Positions 1 to 5,160 of a stretch of DNA of 6,040 nt are shown here, piece after piece; the stretch's first letter is position 1, and each line of letters starts with the position of its first letter. Source of the stretch: Spirochaeta sp. (lineage in GTDB: Bacteria > Spirochaetota > Spirochaetia > UBA9216); assembly GCA_003454605.1 (NCBI GenBank), contig DMKD01000079.1, forward strand, positions 1 through 6,040, written 5' to 3'. The position numbers and the translations under genes were made by a program. The notes under the pieces are model-generated. The model was not told where the DNA came from. It did not search any database and saw only the letters and a program-made list of their open reading frames with translations.

Positions 1-417
1 GGAATCCGTTCCCTGAATAATTTCATTTTCAATCTGAACAACAGGGATTCCCCCTCCAAGAATTTCAGATATATACTGAAGCTTACTCCTGTCTTTTTCA
101 TAAAGATATAAACCAAATCCGTCAAAACCGGAATAACGGGCCATTTCAAAACTTAATGGATCTGAATCAATTGAATGAAAACTAATGGCACAATCCCTGG
201 TACTCGCAGCATCAATCGCACCTTCTTTTAATCTGCTGAAAAAAGAAGATTCCTCTGCTGGAAGAAAAAATGCATAATGATAGTTCATCTCTTCTGCAGC
301 ATCGGTATTGTTGTCAGAAACAAACGGTGACTGCAGCAGTAACCGGACTGAAAAAAAAAGCAGGGCAATAAAAGAAATGCCAAATAAAAAGGCTAATATT
401 TTTATTATCTTATTCAC
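1..417 (-). CDS. Membrane-anchored periplasmic-binding-protein-like protein (3' end outside window)
   Basis: An open frame runs from a GTG at 417-415 to the left edge, giving 139 codons with the C-terminus missing. The codon immediately upstream in frame is TGA (420-418), so GTG is the earliest possible start. The nearby ATG at 421-419 is in another frame and stops after three codons. Residues about 4-29 are strongly hydrophobic (KIIKILAFLFGISFIALLFF), which fits a signal anchor or uncleaved signal peptide. From about residue 45 the pattern resembles the first lobe of the type I sugar-binding fold (Peripla_BP_4/LacI type): a FFLPAEESSFF strand-loop, an SRLKEGAIDAA helix, then RYSGFDGFGLYLYE and GGGIPVVQIENE. 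By family knowledge it would bind a small ligand, often a sugar, outside the cytoplasmic membrane. The missing part could hold only the second lobe, or a fused signalling domain. No Shine-Dalgarno sequence precedes the start. The fold assignment is fairly secure; the ligand is unknown. Confidence 0.72.
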   Translation of the reverse strand, partial: MNKIIKILAFLFGISFIALLFFSVRLLLQSPFVSDNNTDAAEEMNYHYAFFLPAEESSFFSRLKEGAIDAASTRDCAISFHSIDSDPLSFEMARYSGFDGFGLYLYEKDRSKLQYISEILGGGIPVVQIENEIIQGTDS

Positions 418-423
418 TCATTG

Positions 424-453
424 ATACTACAATTTGAATGTAACAATTGTAAA
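424..453 (-). promoter_or_regulatory. Candidate sigma-70-type promoter for the binding-protein-like gene
   Basis: Reading the minus strand, a -35-like TTTACA (453-448) is separated by 18 bases from a -10-like TAGTAT (429-424). Initiation about seven bases further on would fall at or next to the GTG start at 417, so the transcript would be nearly leaderless. The interval also holds an inverted repeat, TACAATT at 428-434 and AATTGTA at 445-451 with a 10-base spacer, which could be an operator. The call rests on consensus matching by eye only. Confidence 0.4.
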
Positions 454-492
454 GCTTTTTCTCCAGCGATTCTAACTAAAAACCGACCGGGG

Positions 493-507
493 GAGGGTTC
501 TGCCCTC
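493..507. other. Small GC-rich stem-loop
   Basis: GAGGG (493-497) and CCCTC (503-507) are perfect complements around a 5-base loop. On the minus strand a T-run (TTTTT, within 477-481) appears only after a further GC-rich stretch, so this is a weak terminator candidate at best. It is the last of the row of hairpins following htrA. Confidence 0.35.
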
Positions 508-533
508 ACATTCCTTATTCCTGTATAGAAAGA

Positions 534-552
534 GCCGGGGCAACGCCCCGGC
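534..552. other. Perfect 8-bp GC stem-loop
   Basis: GCCGGGGC (534-541) and GCCCCGGC (545-552) pair perfectly around a 3-base loop. On the minus strand it is followed by TCTTTCTA, a poor U-tract, and on the plus strand by AATTTGAAAA. It is a very stable RNA hairpin in either direction. It could be a backup terminator or an mRNA 3'-end stabiliser; the sequence alone does not decide. Confidence 0.55.
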
Positions 553-580
553 AATTTGAAAAGGAGAATTGAGCTGATTA

Positions 581-610
581 GCAAAAAGCATTAGCTTTCA
601 AGCTCTAATG
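581..610 (-). terminator. Probable third intrinsic terminator after htrA
   Basis: On the minus strand CATTAG (610-605) pairs with CTAATG (594-589). The inner bases can add a CTT/AAG pairing, or fold alternatively as AGCTT/AAGCT. The hairpin is followed directly by CTTTTTGC (588-581), which contains a run of five T. The stem is AT-rich, so this is weaker than the hairpin at 611-656. Confidence 0.45.
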
Positions 611-656
611 AAAAATAGTCCGTCCCGCCGGGTTTCTGGAGGGAGCGGGACGAACC
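611..656 (-). terminator. Strong intrinsic terminator downstream of htrA
   Basis: On the minus strand CGTCCCGC (652-645) pairs perfectly with GCGGGACG (628-621). The stem extends outward by about three more pairs, including a G-U (655-653 with 620-618). The sequence ATTTTT (616-611) follows almost at once. The 16-base loop is pyrimidine- and A-rich. A GC-rich stem of about 11 bp followed by a U-tract is the textbook form of a rho-independent terminator, here ending the htrA transcript. Confidence 0.75.
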
Positions 657-663
657 TTAATAT

Positions 664-690
664 GAAAAACGCATTCGTCCTGCGGTTTTC
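664..690 (-). terminator. First intrinsic terminator, abutting the htrA stop codon
   Basis: On the minus strand GAAAA-C-CGCA pairs with TGCG-TTTTC around the loop GGACGAA, and the 3' arm merges into a TTTTT run. The hairpin begins on the last base of the htrA stop codon (692-690). The core is short (four GC-containing pairs plus A-U pairs), and by symmetry it could also work on the plus strand. It is likely the first of several successive termination signals. Confidence 0.55.
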
Positions 691-2153
691 TATTCTTTTA
701 CGATGCCGATTATGGCTTCACGGTTACCCCGGTATATTCTCAGCATAACCTCATCATCGGTATTTGAATTCAATCTTGTATAGAAATCATCCATACTTTT
801 GATGCGCTTATTATCTACCCGCAGGACAATATCACCAGGTCTCAAACCTGCTGCTTCAGCGGCTGAGCCCTTGGTGACGTTAGCTACCACTACACTGCCC
901 TTGCCTGATTCCAGATTCAATGAATCTCTGACCTCTTCGGTTGCTTCGACCACCGTCATTCCGGGCCATACATTGATGCTTCCGTCTTCGGTAATATTCT
1001 TCTGATCATCCCGGCGCCCGAGTCTTAGACTGATGCTCTCTTTCTCTCCGTCACGATACAGTTCAAATGCAGTCCAGCGGTCCGGAGGAAGATTACCGAT
1101 TACCTTCACCAAATCATTCCTGTTAGAAATCTCCTTATTGCCGACCTTGGTAATAAAATCACCAGGCATGAGTCCGCCGTTATCGGCAGGAGAATTAATG
1201 AATACATCATTGATGAAGGCGCCGTCCAGGTCGTCCAGACCAAGACTTGTCTTACTCTCTTCAGAGATATCCCGAACATTTACTCCAAGCCATCCATAAA
1301 CAACATTGCCCGATTCTATAAAATCATCAATCGCACTCTTAGCGTTATTGATAGGAATTGCAAAACCCAGACCATTGCTGCCGCCTGACTGTGTTGCTAT
1401 CCATGAGTTAATTCCAACTACTTCACCCTTGATGTTCACAAGAGCTCCGCCTGAATTACCCGGGTTTATGGCTGCATCGGTCTGGATATAATCTGTAAAA
1501 CTTACTTGTGATGAAATATCAGCCTCACGTCCGACCGCACTCACCACACCAGCGGTAAAAGAAGCTTCAAATCCCAGAGGATTTCCAACCGCAAAAACCC
1601 AGTCGCCTACATAGAGATCATCCGAATCTCCAAGAACAGCGACGGGGACCTGTTCTCTGGTTTCTACTTTAATCAGTGCTAAATCGCGTCTGGGATCACT
1701 TCCCACGAGTTCGGCTTCAAATTCGCGATCATCATACAGCGTTACCTTAATCTCTTCGGCTCCGTTTACTACATGATGATTGGTGAGGATGTATACCTTA
1801 TTCCCTGAATCTTTAACAATGACACCGGAGCCAAGCCCCTGCTGTCTGAACTCTCTCGGTTCCTTTTCTTCATCATCATTATCTGGTTTACGGCCGAAGA
1901 AAAATTCGAAGGCATCGGGGAAGGCCTGTGTTTCAATAATATTTACTGTATTTACTTCAACTACTACCGGAAGGGTCTTCTGAGCGACTTCCCGAAAGGT
2001 AAGCTGATAGGTTTCGGCTAACCCCGCGGCTGAAGAGCCGGATAATGATCCGGTTCGCTGGGCAAAAGCGCTTCCTGTGGCTGTAAATGCCAGAAGAACC
2101 ATCATGATAATTGTAATTTTTTTTCTGTTCATTTTCATTGTATTCATATTCAT
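690..2153 (-). CDS. htrA: HtrA/DegP-family periplasmic serine protease (Do-type, two PDZ domains)
   Basis: This 487-residue protein has the full Do-protease layout. A signal peptide with basic MNRKK, a hydrophobic core and a GSAFA|Q cleavage site ends at about residue 31. A trypsin-like domain spans about 50-280, with the catalytic triad His127 (TNHHVV), Asp157 (DPRRDLAL) and Ser234 (NPGNSGGAL). PDZ1 starts near 283 with the peptide-binding loop YGWLGV (286-291), and PDZ2 covers about 395-487. Two PDZ domains and normal length fit DegP/DegQ rather than single-PDZ DegS. By family knowledge it degrades or chaperones misfolded envelope proteins as an oligomer. The loop before the protease core (about 77-106) is short and very acidic, with an FEFFFG motif as in related proteases. 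The most upstream ATG is used; ATGs at residues 3, 6 and 8 are also possible, and none has a Shine-Dalgarno sequence. Terminators follow the stop codon. The assignment is secure. Confidence 0.97.
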   Translation of the reverse strand: MNMNTMKMNRKKITIIMMVLLAFTATGSAFAQRTGSLSGSSAAGLAETYQLTFREVAQKTLPVVVEVNTVNIIETQAFPDAFEFFFGRKPDNDDEEKEPREFRQQGLGSGVIVKDSGNKVYILTNHHVVNGAEEIKVTLYDDREFEAELVGSDPRRDLALIKVETREQVPVAVLGDSDDLYVGDWVFAVGNPLGFEASFTAGVVSAVGREADISSQVSFTDYIQTDAAINPGNSGGALVNIKGEVVGINSWIATQSGGSNGLGFAIPINNAKSAIDDFIESGNVVYGWLGVNVRDISEESKTSLGLDDLDGAFINDVFINSPADNGGLMPGDFITKVGNKEISNRNDLVKVIGNLPPDRWTAFELYRDGEKESISLRLGRRDDQKNITEDGSINVWPGMTVVEATEEVRDSLNLESGKGSVVVANVTKGSAAEAAGLRPGDIVLRVDNKRIKSMDDFYTRLNSNTDDEVMLRIYRGNREAIIGIVKE

Positions 2154-2176
2154 GAGTACAAATATAGTCCATGACT

Positions 2177-2205
2177 ATTACAAAACTATTGCGGCAACAT
2201 TACAA
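2177..2205 (-). promoter_or_regulatory. Candidate htrA promoter
   Basis: In the 71-bp gap between the fusion gene and htrA, the minus strand reads TTGTAA (2205-2200), 17 bases, then TGTAAT (2182-2177): acceptable -35 and -10 elements. Initiation near 2170 would give a leader of about 17 bases. A second reading is CTTACA (2214-2209) with AATAGT 18 bases later. Either way htrA probably has its own promoter, though read-through from the fusion gene is not excluded because no terminator is visible in the gap. Confidence 0.4.
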
Positions 2206-2213
2206 AATTGTAA
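2200..2213. promoter_or_regulatory. Palindromic operator-like site over the htrA -35 region
   Basis: TTACAA and TTGTAA flank a 2-base AA centre, giving 6-bp inverted arms. The site overlaps the proposed -35 element of htrA, and a partial direct repeat, ATTACAAAA, lies nearby at 2178-2186. Such placement suits a repressor or a stress regulator, but no specific regulator is recognised, and AT-rich palindromes of this size can occur by chance. Confidence 0.35.
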
Positions 2214-2224
2214 GGTTAATTATA

Positions 2225-5035
2225 TTATGCCGGCAGACCGGTGATTTTAACCTTGTAATCCCGACCGAGAAAAATATAATTCCCGTCACTCGTCGACGTC
2301 AGTCTATTACCGGCCTCCCATACAATACGCTTCTCATTCGTACCCGCTTTGACTGCTTCTTTTCTGATCAGGGGTACGATGTTATGCTCAAGATATTCAC
2401 AGGCATCTTCATAGGCCTCAAAATAATAACAATTCTCAAAGCCGTTTACTATAAATCTGCCGTCAGATGCAGGAGTAACCGAGGCTTCCAGCTTCACTGT
2501 TACCATGCTGCAGACAGCACCTAGAGCATTGGCAACATCGCCGTCTTCGGGAATAACCAATTCGGAATCGAGTTGGCCGGCAAGCCTGGAAAGAAGCCAC
2601 GGAGCCGCAGCGCCCACACCAATGAGTCTGCTTTTCAGCGATGGTTTGAGGCTCAATGAGCGGGAATCCCCTTTAAGATTCTTAAGTAAAGCTTTGAATA
2701 CAGGGTCATCTGCTGCCTGCCCGTTAAGCTCCACCGAAACATCAAACTCCTGCAGCAGGAGTGTGCGCAGAAGATTATCTGATATCAGCCCAAACACGTC
2801 TTCGGCGAAATCATCCATATCATCACCCCAGATAATCTCATAAAGGCCGGCGACTTTTTCTGAGAGTTCCACCGGCCAGAGTGAGACATTCCCCTTTGCA
2901 GCCAGAATGTCGGTAGGGGTAAGCCCGTAGCGTTGAATTACCGCGGCATTTTCGAGTCGTGAAGTACTGAGGATAGTCCATAGGCCATGGGTCAGATTAA
3001 CGGCGAGCTCCCTTACAGAATGCGGCCTCGTCTTCAGCAGCTTCATTATTCCTTCCTCATCATAACTCAGCTGCCAGTCCGGTTCGCGGCCGGTTAACGC
3101 CAGGATCTCCATTGCTGCGGTAGAATTTGTGTAATCAGCATGCAGCTGCTCAATAAAGGCAACAGCCTCTCCACTCCCCTGCATATCATTCAGCCGCCCG
3201 ATGGGTGCAACCCGCTGCGGACCGACTTTCAGCTCACGGCCTTGAATTAAAATACGGCTGTCGCCGCCGGCACCGAGGGTAAACATATCTACAGCCTTGA
3301 TGTGGGTCCGCCACCGGCCTACCTGGACGCCCTCTTCAGTCAGCCTTATCTCACCGCCGCTAATCAGTCCTATATCGGATGTGGTCCCGCCGACATCGAT
3401 GATTACAGCGTCACTTCCGCCGGCAAGAAAACGTGCGCCGGCAACACTTGCCGCAGGCCCTGAGAGTGTAGTTTCAACCGGATGCAGAACCGCCTTGCCC
3501 CGGCTCATAAGCGAACCGTCTCCGCGGACTATCATGACACTGCCGCCGATATCCATTCCGCTTAAAGACTGTTCGAGTTCATCGATGAACTGTTCAAGCA
3601 GCGGGATGATGCTGGCGTTAAGGACCGCAGTATTAGCACGGACAAAGAAGTTGAGGGTATTGGATAATTCATGGCCGCAGCATACGCCTAATCCTGTTTC
3701 CGCCTCGATTATCCTTTTAATCTGGAGTTCATGAGAGGGATTCACCGTACTGCCGTAACCGGAGACGGCAATAGCTTCGACATTGTCGCGATCAATCATT
3801 TCAATTGCAGCGCGTTTGATTTCCTCTTCGGATACAGGCTCAAGGATATCGCCCATTATACTCAGGCGTCCGCCTACAATTTTCCAGGGATCATGTTCGA
3901 TCTTTCCGGCAGGTATCTCGGCCAGAGGCATTACAAGTAGTCCGACCTTCCGCCCCCTGTCTTCAACAATCGCATTAGTCGCGAGGGTCGTAGATACGAC
4001 CGTTATACCGACCTGCGGAAGCAGGGAGGGATCAAGTTTTTTCATGGCGTTAGTTATGCCTATGGTAAAATTCCACTTTGTTGTCGGCGCCTTCGCCTTC
4101 GCTATGACCTCACCTCTTTTGAAATCATAGATTACGGCGTCGGTGTAGGTTCCGCCCGCGTCAATACCCAACCCCAGTCCTTCCCGCGAACCGGATTTCT
4201 CAGGAATTTCGTCAGTGACTGCAGGCAGTGCCCGCTCCCATAAAGAAATTTCCCCGGCATTGGGGTCGAAGGCGAAGAGACCGTTCTTGAGCGGATCATA
4301 GGCAGTCATATAGCCAGGAGGAACGATAAGAATCTCATCATCACTGTATTCCCGGCTCAGCATTGCATCAAATAGTTCTGTGCCGCCCTTGATCTTCTCA
4401 TACTTCCAGTCAAGCTCCTGAGCGAGGTCCTTTGCATAGTTTTCATAGATCTCACCCTTATCTGAGCCGGTATCAATATAAACCGAACGGGTGTAATTAC
4501 GTTTCCAGGTATTTAAGAATTCATAGATCGCGGCGGCATTGTTTTCACCATATTTGTTTTTAAACGAATCGTAGCCGACGTGAATATCCCAGTTGCCCTC
4601 GAAGCGGCCGTCATCCTTCTTTCGTTTCACCGAGAGTGGCTGGGTCTTGTGTTCATACCATCCCTCTGACATGTAAAGCGTTCCCGGATTTTTTGAGAAT
4701 TGTTCATTATACCGCTTATGCGAACCAAGAAAAAGGGCAATGCAATCATGAACCCTCGGCATAATCAATGGAATAATACCGGCCTTAATTCCGACAGTTC
4801 CACGCCCGCAGAGACCGTATCCGATCACTATTGCATCATAATCGGCCTTTCCTGCCACGACTTCATCAGAAGTCCGTTTTACAGCAGACTGCAGTTCTGC
4901 TCTTAAACGATCCGGCTCATCATGCAGCCCGGCCGTCAGATATTCTGCAGATATCGATATATTGTGTCTTGCTGCGGCTGCCTCAATTTCTTCCTCAAGG
5001 ACTCCGCAGGCGATAATTTTAAGAGATCTGTTCAT
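2225..5035 (-). CDS. DUF1638 - hydantoinase/oxoprolinase A fusion protein (ASKHA ATPase)
   Basis: This 936-residue protein has two parts. Residues about 5-245 match DUF1638 (PF07796): IIACGVLEEEI, YGLCGRG (72-78), PRVHDCIALFLGS (93-105) and a closing LIVPPGYMTAYD. Residues about 288-850 match hydantoinase A/5-oxoprolinase (PF05378 then PF01968): phosphate loop GIDAGGTYTDA (290-300), STTLATNAIVE, LSGPAASVAGA, second phosphate motif DVGGTTSDIGLI (547-558), LGAGGDS, and the C-terminal GVGAAAPWLL and IPEDGDVANALGA. By family knowledge the second part hydrolyses ATP to drive cleavage of cyclic amides or a related activation; DUF1638 has no settled function. No HyuB-type partner is in the window. 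The ATG at 5035 is chosen because conserved DUF1638 sequence starts at once. A TTG at 5104 would extend it by 23 unlike residues and sits just after the upstream terminator. No Shine-Dalgarno sequence is visible. Family assignment is strong, reaction unknown. Confidence 0.93.
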   Translation of the reverse strand: MNRSLKIIACGVLEEEIEAAAARHNISISAEYLTAGLHDEPDRLRAELQSAVKRTSDEVVAGKADYDAIVIGYGLCGRGTVGIKAGIIPLIMPRVHDCIALFLGSHKRYNEQFSKNPGTLYMSEGWYEHKTQPLSVKRKKDDGRFEGNWDIHVGYDSFKNKYGENNAAAIYEFLNTWKRNYTRSVYIDTGSDKGEIYENYAKDLAQELDWKYEKIKGGTELFDAMLSREYSDDEILIVPPGYMTAYDPLKNGLFAFDPNAGEISLWERALPAVTDEIPEKSGSREGLGLGIDAGGTYTDAVIYDFKRGEVIAKAKAPTTKWNFTIGITNAMKKLDPSLLPQVGITVVSTTLATNAIVEDRGRKVGLLVMPLAEIPAGKIEHDPWKIVGGRLSIMGDILEPVSEEEIKRAAIEMIDRDNVEAIAVSGYGSTVNPSHELQIKRIIEAETGLGVCCGHELSNTLNFFVRANTAVLNASIIPLLEQFIDELEQSLSGMDIGGSVMIVRGDGSLMSRGKAVLHPVETTLSGPAASVAGARFLAGGSDAVIIDVGGTTSDIGLISGGEIRLTEEGVQVGRWRTHIKAVDMFTLGAGGDSRILIQGRELKVGPQRVAPIGRLNDMQGSGEAVAFIEQLHADYTNSTAAMEILALTGREPDWQLSYDEEGIMKLLKTRPHSVRELAVNLTHGLWTILSTSRLENAAVIQRYGLTPTDILAAKGNVSLWPVELSEKVAGLYEIIWGDDMDDFAEDVFGLISDNLLRTLLLQEFDVSVELNGQAADDPVFKALLKNLKGDSRSLSLKPSLKSRLIGVGAAAPWLLSRLAGQLDSELVIPEDGDVANALGAVCSMVTVKLEASVTPASDGRFIVNGFENCYYFEAYEDACEYLEHNIVPLIRKEAVKAGTNEKRIVWEAGNRLTSTSDGNYIFLGRDYKVKITGLPA

Positions 5036-5042
5036 GGAAATG

Positions 5043-5053
5043 ATTATATAACA
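5043..5053 (-). promoter_or_regulatory. Candidate -10 element for the fusion gene
   Basis: The minus strand reads TGTTATATAAT at 5053-5043: a perfect TATAAT (5048-5043) with a TG just upstream that may serve as an extended -10 for the overlapping TATATA. No good -35 is seen 16-19 bases upstream. Initiation about seven bases downstream would coincide with the ATG at 5035, implying a leaderless or nearly leaderless mRNA. Confidence 0.4.
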
Positions 5054-5110
5054 GAAAAGTTCGGGGTGATTGGAATAATCCGGCTGATTTAGGTAATTTT
5101 TCAACTTTAT

Positions 5111-5142
5111 AAAAAAGCGCCTGCTTTTAAAAACAGACGCTT
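5111..5142 (-). terminator. Strong intrinsic terminator after the lipoprotein gene
   Basis: On the minus strand AAGCGTCTG (5142-5134) pairs along its full length with CAGGCGCTT (5123-5115), with one G-U pair. Further A-U pairs close the loop, and a run of six T (5116-5111) follows. It lies 18 bases past the stop codon at 5163-5161, and so ends the lipoprotein transcript and separates it from the fusion gene. Confidence 0.85.
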
Positions 5143-5160
5143 ACTACTGACTGCATACCC

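Noticed and set aside
561..577. Plus-strand AAGGAG followed by TTG, resembling a translation start
   Set aside because: The frame from the TTG at 569 ends at TGA after two codons, and no other start is suitably spaced.
608..748. 46-codon plus-strand open frame starting with ATG at 608
   Set aside because: It runs through two hairpins and antisense to the htrA 3' end, without a ribosome binding site.
2153..2169. TATATTTG just upstream of htrA, resembling the Bacteroidetes -7 promoter motif TAnnTTTG
   Set aside because: No matching -33 element lies at the right distance, and initiation would fall at or inside the start codon. The gene content does not otherwise suggest Bacteroidetes.
1957..2172. 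71-codon minus-strand frame starting with ATG at 2172, overlapping the htrA start
   Set aside because: It is out of frame with htrA, whose signal peptide and protease domain are unambiguous, and its translation has no recognisable features.
2171..2524. 117-codon plus-strand open frame spanning the gap and the 3' end of the fusion gene
   Set aside because: No ribosome binding site or domain is seen, and most of it is antisense to the fusion protein's C-terminus.
3297..3734. 145-codon plus-strand open frame antisense to the hydantoinase domain
   Set aside because: It is Ser/Pro/Leu-rich low-complexity sequence with no recognisable domain, lying wholly opposite a conserved coding region. This is a typical shadow of a codon-biased gene.
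5036..5104. TTG start at 5104 adding 23 residues to the DUF1638-hydantoinase protein
   Set aside because: The extension does not resemble DUF1638. It starts just past the U-tract of the upstream terminator, has no ribosome binding site, and would place the proposed TATAAT inside the gene. The ATG at 5035 directly precedes conserved sequence.
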